Positions 34,044 to 42,741 of a stretch of DNA of 64,000 nucleotides are shown here, piece by piece. Below the pieces are notes generated by a model. That model saw only the letters and a list, made by a program, of their open reading frames with translations. It was not told where the DNA came from and did not search any database. Position 1 is the first letter of the stretch. Each line of letters opens with the position of its first letter. A program made the position numbers and the translations under genes. The stretch comes from Microbacterium kyungheense (GTDB lineage Bacteria; Actinomycetota; Actinomycetes; Actinomycetales; Microbacteriaceae). The stretch spans positions 1 to 64,000 of the forward strand of contig NZ_VFPE01000007.1 of the NCBI RefSeq assembly GCF_006783905.1. The letters run 5' to 3'.

Positions 34044-34916
34044 TCATCCGGCCGCCGGCTCGAGGACCCCGAAGTCGGCGCGGTGGTCCCGCGCCCACTC
34101 CTCGAGCGTGCGCCCTGGCCGCCCCGTGAGCTCGCGGATCCCTGGTCGCACCGTGTCGGGCACGTCGACCGTGTCGCGCCAGTAGTCCAGGAGCATCGCG
34201 ATGATGTCCGCCGGGAGGAAGGCGGCCACATCGTCGCGGAACTCGCCAGGCGTGATCTCTTCCAGGTGGAGGTCCCGTCCGATGCCGGCGCCGATCGCCG
34301 CGACCTGCTGCTCACGCGTGAGCGACTGCGGCCCCGAGAGCGGGATCGCCTGCCCCAGCCAGCGGTCGCTCGTCAGTGCGGCAGCGGCGGCATCCGCGAC
34401 GTCGGCCTCGTGGATCGGCGCCTGCGAGGAGCGCGCGAACGGCGCGCGGATCGGCGCACCCGCCTTGATCGGCCACGCCCACGACAGCAGATTGTTCGCG
34501 AACGTCCCCGGCCGCAGGATCGTCCAGGCCCCGGATCGCCCGGTGATCGCCGCTTCGATCGCGCTGTGGTGCACCTGGCTCGCCGAGCCGCGATCCCGAG
34601 CGAACTCCTGGGCAGCGGCCAGCGATGACAGGACCACGAACCGCTCGACACCCGCGGCCGCCGCATCCGAGACGAACGCCTCCACCCCCTCTGCGGGGAG
34701 CGCGGGGAAGACGAACGCGCGATCGACGTCTGCGAAGACACCGGCGTCGACACCGCCGGGACGCCCGAGGTCGCCGCGCACGACCTCGACACCGGGCGGG
34801 AGAGCGGCGGTGTCGGGTTCACGGGTCAGCGCCCGCACGGACTCGCCGCGCGAGATCAACGCGTCGACGAGCGGGCGGCCGACGGCCCCCGTGGCGCCTG
34901 TGATGAGAACGGTCAT
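34044..34916 (-). CDS. NmrA-like/atypical SDR NAD(P)-binding protein
   Basis: 290 residues starting MTVLITGATGAVGRPLVDAL, the TGATGxxG loop of atypical SDRs, then RALTREP and VRGDLGRPGGVDAGV. Later parts include FVVLSSLAAAQ, ILRPGTFANNLLSWA and ADVADAAAAALT. The classic YxxxK pair is not evident, as is common for NmrA/QOR2-like redox sensors or small quinone reductases. The ATG has AGGAGAT upstream. Confidence 0.82.
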   Translation of the reverse strand: MTVLITGATGAVGRPLVDALISRGESVRALTREPDTAALPPGVEVVRGDLGRPGGVDAGVFADVDRAFVFPALPAEGVEAFVSDAAAAGVERFVVLSSLAAAQEFARDRGSASQVHHSAIEAAITGRSGAWTILRPGTFANNLLSWAWPIKAGAPIRAPFARSSQAPIHEADVADAAAAALTSDRWLGQAIPLSGPQSLTREQQVAAIGAGIGRDLHLEEITPGEFRDDVAAFLPADIIAMLLDYWRDTVDVPDTVRPGIRELTGRPGRTLEEWARDHRADFGVLEPAAG

Positions 34917-34965
34917 GGTGATCTCCTGGTTTCGGGCGCCGGACGATCCGGCGCGCGCCCAGGGT

Positions 34966-35003
34966 GGCGGACAACGCGGACACCGAACGTCCGCGAGGCC
35001 GCC
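34966..35003 (-). terminator. two-step stem-loop downstream of the flavin oxidoreductase gene
   Basis: CGCGGAC (34975-34981) pairs with GTCCGCG (34989-34995), extended by GGCGG (34966-34970) with CCGCC (34999-35003). It lies 25 bases past the oxidoreductase stop. A further GCGCCGG/CCGGCGC hairpin (34936-34954) follows before the NmrA-like gene. Confidence 0.5.
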
Positions 35004-35027
35004 CTCACCTCGACCGAAGTGCCGGCC

Positions 35028-36446
35028 TCAGCGGCCGTACGCCTCGAGCCAGCGCAGCCACACCTCGCTGATGGTCGGGTACGACGGCACCGCGTGCCAC
35101 AGCCGGTCGATCGGAACCTCGCCCACGATCGCGATCGTCGCGGCGTGCAGCAGCTCGCCCACGTCCTGTCCGACGAACGTCGCACCCACCAGCACGCGGC
35201 GCTCCTCGTCGACGATCGCCCGCGCCTGCCCCCGGTAGTGGTCGGCGACCTCGCTGGCCCCGGCGACCCACGACAGGTCGTAGTCCAGCACCCTCACCTG
35301 CAGGCCCGCCTTCTCGGCCGATGCCTCGGTGTGACCGACGGCGGCGACCTCAGGGTCGGTGAAGACCACCTGGGGCACGGCGGAGTGATCGGCCGTCGCG
35401 ACGTGTGCGCCCCACGGTCCGTCGTCGACCGCACCGTCCCGCGCGCGGGCGGCGATCACATCGCCCGCTGCCCGAGCCTGGTACTTGCCCTGGTGGGTCA
35501 GCAGCGCACGATGGTTGACGTCGCCGACCGCGTACAGCCAGTCGACGCCCCGCACGCGCAGGGTGTCGTCGACGTCGAGCCATGCCCCCGGCGTGAGGCC
35601 CACGGAGTCCAGTCCGAGGTCGGCCGTGCGGGGGACCCGGCCGGTCGCGACGAGCACCTCGGCGGCGCGCACCTCGGCACCGTCGGAGAGCGTCAGCACG
35701 ATGTCGCCGCCGGCGTCGCGTGCGGCGCGCTCGATCTCGACGCCGGTGCGGACGTCGGCGCCGGCATCCGTCAGCGCCTTCGCCACGGCCTCGCCGGCGA
35801 ACGGCTCCACGCCACGCAGCAGCCCCGAACGCGCGACGACGGTCACCGGGATGCCGAGTGACGTGAAGAGCGTCGCCATCTCGCTGCCCACGACGCCGCC
35901 GCCGAGGATCGCGAGGGATGCCGGCACCTCGCGCATCCCTGTCGCCTCGCGGCTCGTCCACGGCTGCACCTCACGCAGGCCGGGGATGTCAGGCAGCAGC
36001 GCGGCCGAGCCCGTCGACACCGCCACCGCGTGGCGCGCCCTGAGCACGGTCTCGGCGCCGTCCTGGCCGGTCACCGTCACCTCGCGCTCACCGGTGAGCC
36101 GCCCGTGGCCGCGCACGAGGTCGATGCCGGCCCCCTGCAGCCACTCGACCTGCGACGTGTCGTCCCAGTCGTGGACGAACGTGTCACGGCGCGCGAGCAC
36201 CGCCGCCGCGTCCAGCTCGCCGGTGACGGCGGACGCCGCCCCCTGAACGTCGCGCACGGCGCGCAGCGCCGCCCCGGGCCGCAGCATCGCCTTGGACGGG
36301 ATGCACGCCCAGTACGAGCACTCGCCGCCGACGAGCTCGCTCTCGACGATCACCGTCGACAGGCCCCCCTGCACGGTGCGGTCGGCCACATTCTCTCCGA
36401 CCGGCCCCGCGCCGATCACGATCACGTCGTATTCCCGAGCAGTCAT
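35028..36446 (-). CDS. NAD(P)/FAD-dependent pyridine nucleotide-disulfide oxidoreductase
   Basis: 472 residues of the lipoamide-dehydrogenase/mercuric-reductase superfamily. FAD loop VIVIGAGPVGENVA (9-22), redox pair in GGECSYWACIPSKAML (CxxxxC), second dinucleotide site LAILGGGVVGSEMATLFTSLG and third motif LYAVGDVN. The C-terminal dimer domain has ATFVGQDVGELLHAATIAI, but instead of the HxxE-type active site typical of Lpd it ends AVPSYPTISEVWLRWLEAYGR, so it is not a true dihydrolipoamide dehydrogenase. TACGTT lies seven bases before the ATG. Confidence 0.86.
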   Translation of the reverse strand: MTAREYDVIVIGAGPVGENVADRTVQGGLSTVIVESELVGGECSYWACIPSKAMLRPGAALRAVRDVQGAASAVTGELDAAAVLARRDTFVHDWDDTSQVEWLQGAGIDLVRGHGRLTGEREVTVTGQDGAETVLRARHAVAVSTGSAALLPDIPGLREVQPWTSREATGMREVPASLAILGGGVVGSEMATLFTSLGIPVTVVARSGLLRGVEPFAGEAVAKALTDAGADVRTGVEIERAARDAGGDIVLTLSDGAEVRAAEVLVATGRVPRTADLGLDSVGLTPGAWLDVDDTLRVRGVDWLYAVGDVNHRALLTHQGKYQARAAGDVIAARARDGAVDDGPWGAHVATADHSAVPQVVFTDPEVAAVGHTEASAEKAGLQVRVLDYDLSWVAGASEVADHYRGQARAIVDEERRVLVGATFVGQDVGELLHAATIAIVGEVPIDRLWHAVPSYPTISEVWLRWLEAYGR

Positions 36447-36453
36447 GGGCCCC

Positions 36454-36459
36454 AACGTA
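36454..36459 (-). promoter_or_regulatory. -10 box of a probable leaderless promoter for the flavin oxidoreductase
   Basis: Minus strand TACGTT, seven bases (GGGGCCC), ATG at 36446. Confidence 0.45.
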
Positions 36460-36583
36460 TCGCCGTCCGGCGACACCGGGCGACCTCTTGCGCATCGACG
36501 CCACGCGGCGCAACCCTGTCCGCGTGTCCGAGGGGTGTGGTTATGTGGGAACCCCGCTGGCACAACCCGGCCGAAAGGGCAGC

Positions 36584-37408
36584 ATGGCGATCGAATTCCG
36601 CGCGGTCTCGAAGAGGTATCCGGACGGCACCACCGCCGTCGACGACTTCAGCGTGCTCATGCCCGCGCATCGGACCACCGTGCTCGTGGGATCGTCGGGC
36701 AGCGGCAAGACGACGCTGCTGCGGATGATCAACCGCCTCATCGAACCGTCGGGCGGGGCGATCACGATCGACGACGAGCCGATCGCCGAGCGCGACCCGG
36801 TGAAGCTGCGGCGGGGCATCGGGTACGTGCTGCAGAACGCCGGCCTGCTCCCCCACTTCTCGGTCGTCGACAACATCGCCACCGTGCCGGTCCTCAACGG
36901 CGTGCCGAAGGCGCAGGCGCGCCGGCGCGCCCTGGAGCTCATGGATGTCGTGGGTCTCGAACGCGGGTTCGCGAAGCGGTACCCGAGTCAGCTGTCGGGC
37001 GGGCAGCAGCAACGCGTGGGCGTCGCACGCGCCCTTGCTGTCGACCCCAACATCCTCCTGATGGACGAGCCGTTCGGCGCGGTCGACCCGATCGTGCGGC
37101 GTGAGCTGCAGACCGAGATCATCCGGCTGCAGCGCGAGCTCGAGAAGACGATCGTCTTCGTCACGCACGACATCGACGAGGCCTTCCTGCTCGGCGACCA
37201 GGTGGTGATCCTCGAGAAGGGCGCCCGCATCGCGCAGATCGGCACGCCCGACGAGATCATCGAGAACCCCGCGAGCGACTTCGTCGCCGACTTCATCGGG
37301 GCCGAGCGCGGCACGAGGGCGCTGCACGCCAAGCAGACGTCGCACGGAACCGTGCTCGTCGACGCGGTCGGACGCACCCAGGGCGTGCTCGTGGAGGACT
37401 CGCCGTGA
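36584..37408 (+). CDS. opuCA: glycine betaine/choline ABC transporter ATPase
   Basis: 274 residues. Walker A GSSGSGKTT (about 38-46), Q-loop YVLQNAGLLPH, signature QLSGGQQQRVGVARAL, Walker B ILLMDEPFGAVD and H-loop VTHDIDEA. The D-loop and the PIVRREL sequence are typical of the OpuCA/ProV type. It lacks the C-terminal tandem CBS domains of many OpuCA proteins (total 274 against about 380), so ionic-strength sensing by CBS is absent. It powers the two permeases that follow with GTGA and ATGA overlaps. AAAGGG lies before the ATG. The symbol follows the operon order. Confidence 0.88.
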   Translation: MAIEFRAVSKRYPDGTTAVDDFSVLMPAHRTTVLVGSSGSGKTTLLRMINRLIEPSGGAITIDDEPIAERDPVKLRRGIGYVLQNAGLLPHFSVVDNIATVPVLNGVPKAQARRRALELMDVVGLERGFAKRYPSQLSGGQQQRVGVARALAVDPNILLMDEPFGAVDPIVRRELQTEIIRLQRELEKTIVFVTHDIDEAFLLGDQVVILEKGARIAQIGTPDEIIENPASDFVADFIGAERGTRALHAKQTSHGTVLVDAVGRTQGVLVEDSP

Positions 37409-38079
37409 GCTGGGTGCTCGACAACCTCGACCTCATCTGGGCGCTGACCGTCGACCACCTGCGGCAGAGCGCCATCGCGATCGTCGCGGGCTTCGTGATC
37501 GCGGTGCCCATCGGGTGGCTCGCCTACCGGTACACGCCGCTCCGCGGCACCGTGCTGACGGTGGTCGGGCTGCTGTACACGATCCCGTCGTTCGCACTCT
37601 TCCCCCTGATCACCGCATTCTTCGGCATCCCCACGCTCTCCGAGGCAAACCTCATCGTCGCCCTCACCATCTACGCGGTGGCGATCATGACCCGGTCGGT
37701 GACGGACGGTCTCGCCTCCGTCGACGAGGTGACCCGGTCGGCGGCCATCGCGGTCGGCTTCGGGCCGTGGCGCCGGTTCTGGACCGTCGACTTCCCCCTC
37801 GCCGGACCGGTGGTCCTCGCCGGCTTGCGGGTCACCGCGATGTCGACGATCTCGCTCGCGACGGTCGGCGCGCTGATCGGGGTGCAGAACCTCGGCTACC
37901 TGTTCACGAACGGCTCCCAGCGACGCATCATCGCAGAGGTCTTCGCGGGTGTCGTCGCCGTCGTGCTCATCGCGGTGCTGATCGACATCCTGTTGATGCT
38001 GCTCGGACGCGCGCTGATGCCGTGGTCACGGCGCGCCGCGACCCCTCGCCCCCATCGCATGCAGGCGGCGCACGCATGA
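37405..38079 (+). CDS. opuCB: glycine betaine/choline ABC transporter permease 1
   Basis: 224 residues with five or six helices. The OpuC-type permease motifs are RQSAIAIVAGFVIAVPIGWLAYR, YTIPSFALFPLI and the EAA-like DEVTRSAAIAVGFGPWRRF. The GTG overlaps the ATPase stop. Its partner is the next gene; the pore imports betaine-type osmolytes. Confidence 0.88.
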   Translation: MSWVLDNLDLIWALTVDHLRQSAIAIVAGFVIAVPIGWLAYRYTPLRGTVLTVVGLLYTIPSFALFPLITAFFGIPTLSEANLIVALTIYAVAIMTRSVTDGLASVDEVTRSAAIAVGFGPWRRFWTVDFPLAGPVVLAGLRVTAMSTISLATVGALIGVQNLGYLFTNGSQRRIIAEVFAGVVAVVLIAVLIDILLMLLGRALMPWSRRAATPRPHRMQAAHA

Positions 38080-38801
38080 ATCTCTTCGTCGAGGCCTTCG
38101 CGTGGATCTTCTCGCCGGAGCGGCTGGAAGGGACGCTGACGCTGCCCATGGCGATCGCTCAGCACCTCGCTTTCACGTTCGGCTCCGTCGCCATCGCCGC
38201 CATCATCGCGATTCCGCTCGGATGGCTGATCGGACACACCGGGCGCGGACGCGAGATCGCGGTCTTCCTCTCGGGCGCCGCCCGTGCGCTGCCGGCGCTC
38301 GGGCTCGTGGTCCTTCTCGTGATGCTCGCCGGCGTCAACCTCAAGACCGAGGCCGCCGTCACCGCGTTCGTGGTGCTCGCGATCCCGTCGATCCTCGCCG
38401 GCGCCTACTCGGGGATCGAGGCGATCGACCGCACCGTGATCGACGCGGGGCGTGCGATGGGAATGACCGAGTGGCAGATCCTGTTCCGGATCGAGATGCC
38501 TCTGGGTCTGTCGCTCCTCATCGGAGGGCTCCGCTCCGCCACGCTGCAGGTGGTCGCCACGGTGACCATCGCGGCGTACGTCGGCCTGGGCGGGCTCGGC
38601 TTCTTCATGATCCAGGGGCTCCCGACCCGCAACTTCGCCGAAGTCCTCGGAGCCGCGATCGTGGTCGTCGCGCTCGCTCTGGTGCTCGACGGAGCGTTCG
38701 CGCTGCTCGCCCGATTCGCCGTGCCCCGCACGACGAATCGGCGCATCCGACCCCGGCAGTCCGAGCCCGCCGCCACCCCTGTTCTGCAGACGTCCCACTG
38801 A
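38076..38801 (+). CDS. opuCD: glycine betaine/choline ABC transporter permease 2
   Basis: 241 residues starting MNLFVEAFAWIFSPERLEG. Helices cover most of the chain; RALPALGLVVLLVML, DRTVIDAGRAMGMTEWQILFRIEMPLG (EAA loop) and VGLGGLGFFMIQGL are typical of OpuCD. Its ATG overlaps the preceding stop (ATGA). A short hydrophilic C-terminal tail ends the protein. Confidence 0.88.
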   Translation: MNLFVEAFAWIFSPERLEGTLTLPMAIAQHLAFTFGSVAIAAIIAIPLGWLIGHTGRGREIAVFLSGAARALPALGLVVLLVMLAGVNLKTEAAVTAFVVLAIPSILAGAYSGIEAIDRTVIDAGRAMGMTEWQILFRIEMPLGLSLLIGGLRSATLQVVATVTIAAYVGLGGLGFFMIQGLPTRNFAEVLGAAIVVVALALVLDGAFALLARFAVPRTTNRRIRPRQSEPAATPVLQTSH

Positions 38802-38827
38802 TCCACCACCACACCGGAGGTACGACA

Positions 38828-39742
38828 ATGTCCACAGCACGAACCCGCCTGGCCGCCGCGTTCGCGGGCACCGCCATCGCGGCGCTCGCCCTCGCCGGCT
38901 GCGCCTCGAGCGACCCGCTGAGCGGCGAGAGCACCGACGACGGCGGCGCCACCGAATCGTCGACCATCGTCATCGGCTCGCAGGCCTACTACTCGAACGA
39001 GATCATCGCCGAGATCTACGCGCAGGCCCTCGAGGGCGCCGGTTACACCGTCGACCGCAACTTCAACATCGGCCAGCGCGACCTCTACATGCCATCGATC
39101 GAGGACGGCTCGATCGACCTGTTCCCCGAGTACACGGGCAATCTGCTGCAGTTCTTCGACAAGGACACGACGGCGACCCAGTCCGACGATGTGTACGCCG
39201 CGCTGAAGGACGCGCTGCCCGACGGACTCACCGTCCTCGACCAGTCGCCCGCGACCGACCAGGACTCGTACAACGTCACTGCAGCCTTCGCGGAGGAGCA
39301 CAACCTCACCTCGATCGCCGATCTGGCGAATGTCGACGGTGTCGTGCTCGGCGGCGCGCCCGAGCTCGAGACGCGCCCGTACGGACCCACCGGGCTGAAG
39401 GACGTCTACGGCGTGACCGTGTCGTTCTCGCCGACCGCAGACACGACGGTCGACGAGCTCGTCGCCGGCAACATCCAGCTGGCCGACGTGTACAGCGCCG
39501 ACCCGCTCATCAAGACGAAGAACCTCGTGACGCTGGAAGATCCGGACGGCCTCTTCCTCGCCTCCAACGTGGTGCCCCTCGTCAACGCCGACATCGCTGA
39601 CGAGATCGCCGACGTCATCAACCCGGTGAGCGCCAAGCTGACCCCCGAGGGCCTCATCGCGCTGAACGTCGAGTCCACCGAGGACCAGCGCTCGTCCGAA
39701 GACATCGCGAAGGACTGGCTCGCCGCCAACGGCTTCAGTTGA
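38828..39742 (+). CDS. opuCC: glycine betaine/choline-binding lipoprotein
   Basis: 304 residues. Signal peptide with lipobox LALAGC (Cys24), then a Ser/Thr/Gly linker. The OpuAC-like domain begins IVIGSQAYYSNEIIAEIYAQAL and has the type signature MPSIEDGSIDLFPEYTGNLL and LADVYSADPLIKTKNLVTLEDP. It captures quaternary amines such as glycine betaine, choline or ergothioneine for the permeases. The ATG follows GGAGGT. It ends the four-gene operon before a stem-loop. Confidence 0.9.
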   Translation: MSTARTRLAAAFAGTAIAALALAGCASSDPLSGESTDDGGATESSTIVIGSQAYYSNEIIAEIYAQALEGAGYTVDRNFNIGQRDLYMPSIEDGSIDLFPEYTGNLLQFFDKDTTATQSDDVYAALKDALPDGLTVLDQSPATDQDSYNVTAAFAEEHNLTSIADLANVDGVVLGGAPELETRPYGPTGLKDVYGVTVSFSPTADTTVDELVAGNIQLADVYSADPLIKTKNLVTLEDPDGLFLASNVVPLVNADIADEIADVINPVSAKLTPEGLIALNVESTEDQRSSEDIAKDWLAANGFS

Positions 39743-39751
39743 GCCTCCGCT

Positions 39752-39783
39752 GTGGCACGGTGGCCGTCGCGTCGCCGTGCCAC
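39752..39783 (+). terminator. 9-bp stem-loop after the betaine importer operon
   Basis: GTGGCACGG (39752-39760) pairs with CCGTGCCAC (39775-39783) around 14 bases. Confidence 0.55.
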
Positions 39784-39816
39784 CGCGCCGACCGGGTCGC
39801 GAGGTGCGGGATTCGC

Positions 39817-39822
39817 TAGGTT
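39817..39822 (+). promoter_or_regulatory. possible -10 box of the DUF4190-like gene
   Basis: TAGGTT, with the ATG 33 bases downstream at 39856. No clear -35 or ribosome site. Confidence 0.3.
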
Positions 39823-39855
39823 GATCACGACATCGTCCCTCCGTCGAGAGCGCCC

Positions 39856-41136
39856 ATGACCGATCCGGATGCCACGCACGACCCCACGGCCTCGCCCGCG
39901 GACTCCGTGCTGGGGTACTACACGCCCTCGCACGGCGACGGGGCGAGGGACATCGCCCGCCCGTACGAGTACGTCCCGGCATCCACGGTCTCATCACCGG
40001 CGTCGCCACCCGAGGGCGCCGGTGCACCGCCCGCCTACGCCGGGCCCGAGTCCCCCGGGCCCGAGTCCCCCGGGCCCGCCTACGCCGGGCCCGCGTACCC
40101 GCCGCCCGCCTACGCGGCAGCACCCGACCACCCGGCCCCGTACGGCGTGCCGGCGCCCGCCTTCACCGGAGCGCCCGCGCTCCCCCCGCGAGACCCGCGG
40201 CCGAAGGGGGTGGCGATCACCGGCCTGGTGACCGCCGTCCTCGGTCTGCTCCTCGCCTTCGTGCCGGCCACGGCAGGACTTGCTCTCGTCGTGCTGCTCG
40301 TCGCGTTCGTCACGTCGATCGTCGCCCTCGCCGGCGCGAAGATCGGCGGCAAGGGCATGGCCGGCACGGGGCTCGCGCTGTCGATCCTCGGTGGCCTCGT
40401 CGCGGTGGTCGTCACCGTGCTGCAGCTGTTCGGCGCCTTCGATTCGCGCGGCGGATACGACGCGTCGGAGTCGTACGGCGAATACGAGCAGTACGACGAC
40501 CCTGTCGACCGCGGCGTCGCGGCGCCGGGCACCGACGGCATCCCCGACGAGGGCGCGGTGCTGGCCGCTCCTGTCCCGCTCACCGTGGCTGAGACGGCGT
40601 TCGGAGCCGAGACGAGCGGTGGCGGCACGTGGTTCGTCGTCCTTCTCGACAATCCGAATGCCGACCACGTCTTCATCGATGCCGAGATCCGCGTGCGGGC
40701 GCTCGATGCCTCCGGCGCCGAGGTCGCCACGGCGTCCGACTACGTGACAGCGTTGCAGGGCCGGTCGGCGATCGTCCTTCGCGGGGTGACGACCGGCGCA
40801 GGCGCTGTGGCATCGGTCGACGTCTCGGTGCCCGACGCTGCGGCGGCGACCGTGTCGCCGGGCGACGAGACGGGGTCGTTCACGGTGACCGGCGTGGAGC
40901 GACTCACCGACGGCGGCGACGACGAGGTGGCCGGTGAGGTCGCCGGACGCTTCGCCGACGACCAGTGGTACCCGCGTGCCATGGTGGTCGTCCGCGATGC
41001 CGCGGGAACGATCGTGAACGGTCAGGTGGCCTATCTCGACCGGGTCGCCGCCGACGGCACCCCGACCGCCTTCTCGGTGTGGTTCACGGTGCCGCTCCCC
41101 GCCGACGCCACCTTCGAAACCTATCCGACGCCGTGA
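39856..41136 (+). CDS. DUF4190-type membrane protein with Pro-rich N-terminus and extracytoplasmic tail
   Basis: 426 residues. The first 115 are Pro/Ala/Gly-rich with YAGPESPGPESPGPAYAGPA repeats. Two helices follow (about 117-145 and 150-195; GVAITGLVTAVLGLLLAFV and GTGLALSILGGLVAVVVTVL), matching DUF4190-like modules. The acidic C-terminal 230 residues (from DSRGGYDASE) resemble DUF4352/FxLYD-type beta domains outside the cell. Function unknown. The neighbouring small genes do not form an obvious operon with it. Confidence 0.75.
   Translation: MTDPDATHDPTASPADSVLGYYTPSHGDGARDIARPYEYVPASTVSSPASPPEGAGAPPAYAGPESPGPESPGPAYAGPAYPPPAYAAAPDHPAPYGVPAPAFTGAPALPPRDPRPKGVAITGLVTAVLGLLLAFVPATAGLALVVLLVAFVTSIVALAGAKIGGKGMAGTGLALSILGGLVAVVVTVLQLFGAFDSRGGYDASESYGEYEQYDDPVDRGVAAPGTDGIPDEGAVLAAPVPLTVAETAFGAETSGGGTWFVVLLDNPNADHVFIDAEIRVRALDASGAEVATASDYVTALQGRSAIVLRGVTTGAGAVASVDVSVPDAAAATVSPGDETGSFTVTGVERLTDGGDDEVAGEVAGRFADDQWYPRAMVVVRDAAGTIVNGQVAYLDRVAADGTPTAFSVWFTVPLPADATFETYPTP
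40042..40071 (+). repeat. tandem 15-bp repeat inside the DUF4190-like gene
   Basis: Two perfect copies of GGGCCCGAGTCCCCC plus the start of a third (to 40077), coding the GPESP repeat. Copy number may vary between strains by slippage. Confidence 0.85.
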
Positions 41137-41144
41137 CCCCGGCC

Positions 41145-41150
41145 TAGGCT
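41145..41150 (+). promoter_or_regulatory. -10 box of a leaderless promoter
   Basis: TAGGCT, six bases (GGTGAC), ATG at 41157. Confidence 0.6.
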
Positions 41151-41156
41151 GGTGAC

Positions 41157-41456
41157 ATGCCGATCGGTCAGGTGATGATGACGGGCTTCATCGCCGTCCT
41201 CTTCGCCCTGCCGGTGTACTTCCTGTGGTTCGCATTCGACTCGTACCGGCGTCGCCGGCGCGGTGAGACGCCGACCCATTCGGGCGGCGGCGTGGCCGCC
41301 ATCGACATGATCTTCCAGCCGACGGCCGAGGATGCCCGTGTCGTGTGGGAGGCCGAGCAGATCACGCCGGCGCCCGCCCCGACGCCGGGCGACGGTCCGG
41401 GCGTGATCGACGGCAACCGCATCGTCATCGAGACCGGTCTGCGGCACCGGCCCTGA
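41157..41456 (+). CDS. small membrane-anchored protein of unknown function
   Basis: 99 residues. One N-terminal helix (MTGFIAVLFALPVYFLWFAF, about 8-27) is followed by a basic stretch (DSYRRRRRGETPT) and a soluble acidic/Pro-rich tail ending VIDGNRIVIETGLRHRP. I do not recognise the family. Start supported by the leaderless promoter. Six bases separate it from the end of the convergent DUF3054 gene. Confidence 0.75.
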   Translation: MPIGQVMMTGFIAVLFALPVYFLWFAFDSYRRRRRGETPTHSGGGVAAIDMIFQPTAEDARVVWEAEQITPAPAPTPGDGPGVIDGNRIVIETGLRHRP

Positions 41457-41462
41457 GCGGGC

Positions 41463-41867
41463 TCAGCCGCGCCGCAGCCGACGCACGAGCGCCGTGAGCA
41501 GACGCCAGCCCACGAGCGCGATCAGGAGCGTCACCGAGGCCACGATGATGAACGGCAGTGCGATGCCCTGACCGGATGCCGCGCGCAGCAGCATTCCGCC
41601 GGCCACGGTCACCGCCCACACGCCGAGACCGGTGCGCACGGGGGCCGACGGGGCACGCCACGCGAGCGTCACCAGCCAGCCGATCCCGAGACCGGCGAGG
41701 AACGGCCACGCGGTCTGCCACAGCCCCGACCACACGTCGGAGTCGTGGCTCGCGCGCCCGGTCGCCGCGAACGCCACGACCAGGACGATGTCGAGCACGA
41801 GTGCGAGCGCGATCGCCGCGCCGGTCGGGCGCGCCCGGCTTCCCGCCTCGGGAGTCGGCGCGGTCAC
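41463..41867 (-). CDS. DUF3054 family membrane protein
   Basis: 134 residues with four helices: ALALVLDIVLVVAFAATGRASH (the conserved DUF3054 start with Asp and the GRxSH motif), WPFLAGLGIGWLVTLAW, LGVWAVTVAGGMLLRAASGQG and PFIIVASVTLLIALVGWRLL. Function unknown. The GTG start overlaps the trhO stop by 4 bp, so it is cotranslated with it. Confidence 0.82.
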   Translation of the reverse strand: MTAPTPEAGSRARPTGAAIALALVLDIVLVVAFAATGRASHDSDVWSGLWQTAWPFLAGLGIGWLVTLAWRAPSAPVRTGLGVWAVTVAGGMLLRAASGQGIALPFIIVASVTLLIALVGWRLLTALVRRLRRG

Positions 41868-42613
41868 GCGGGCACCACCGTCGCAGCGACGGGCGACAGA
41901 GCCGGTGTCAGCGCTTCGCGCTCGTCGAACACGAAGCACTCGCCGTTCCAGTGCGCACCGCCGACGTGCTCGAAGTAGCCGAGGATGCCGCCGTCGAGCT
42001 GGAACGCGGGCACGCCGATCTCTCGCAGGTAGATGGCGGCCTTCTCACACCGGATTCCGCCGGTGCAGTAGCTCACGACGGTCTTGCCGGCGAGCTCGGA
42101 CGCCGCGGCGGCTGCGGCGGCCGGGAACTGGGTGAACCGCTCGATCCGCCAGTCCAGCGCCCCCTCGAAGGCGCCGTAGTCGACCTCGAAGGCGTTGCGG
42201 GTGTCGAGCAGCACGACCTCGCGACCGTCGTCGTCGGCGCCCTCGTCGAGCCAGCGGCGGAGCGTGGCCGGATCGACGGTCGGCGCCCGCCCCGCTTCGG
42301 GACGGATCGCGGGATGGTCCATGCGGATGATCTCGCGCTTCACCTTGACGACCATGCGGCCGAACGGCTGGGCGTCCGACCAGCTCTCCTTCGCCGTGAG
42401 CCCGGCGAACCGCGGGTCGAGGCGCAGGTCGTCGACGAACCCGCGTACGGCGTGGGCATCGCCGGCGAGAAACAGGTTGATGCCTTCTTCGGCGAGCAGG
42501 ATCGTTCCCTTGAGACCCGCCGCGACCGCACGCCCGCGCAGCACCGGCTTCAGCTCGGCGGCGTCGGCGAGGCGGGTGAACAGGTACGCCGAGATGTTGA
42601 GAACGGATGCCAC
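41864..42613 (-). CDS. trhO: rhodanese-domain tRNA uridine hydroxylase-like protein (TrhO/YceA)
   Basis: 249 residues. The N-terminal acylphosphatase-like domain has LKGTILLAEEGINLFLAGD, then a rhodanese domain with LLDTRNAFEVDYGAFEGA and the active-site loop YCTGGIRCEKAAIYL (catalytic Cys). TrhO proteins make 5-hydroxyuridine at tRNA U34. It is shorter than E. coli TrhO (350), lacking the C-terminal extension. The GTG start has GGAGGT directly before it and a TAGGCT box before that, so both leaderless and SD-led initiation are possible. Confidence 0.85.
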   Translation of the reverse strand: MASVLNISAYLFTRLADAAELKPVLRGRAVAAGLKGTILLAEEGINLFLAGDAHAVRGFVDDLRLDPRFAGLTAKESWSDAQPFGRMVVKVKREIIRMDHPAIRPEAGRAPTVDPATLRRWLDEGADDDGREVVLLDTRNAFEVDYGAFEGALDWRIERFTQFPAAAAAAASELAGKTVVSYCTGGIRCEKAAIYLREIGVPAFQLDGGILGYFEHVGGAHWNGECFVFDEREALTPALSPVAATVVPA

Positions 42614-42619
42614 ACCTCC

Positions 42620-42625
42620 AGCCTA
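42620..42625 (-). promoter_or_regulatory. -10 box upstream of trhO
   Basis: Minus strand TAGGCT, then GGAGGT, then GTG at 42613. Confidence 0.55.
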
Positions 42626-42741
42626 CGGATACCTCCGGCAGAGGCGCTCAGGGCCGGACGCCCGGCGTCAAGGGGGTGGCGCATCCCCGGCGGCCGACCG
42701 AGGCTGAGGTCGTCCGGCGAACGCGTCGGCTGGAGGCACGA

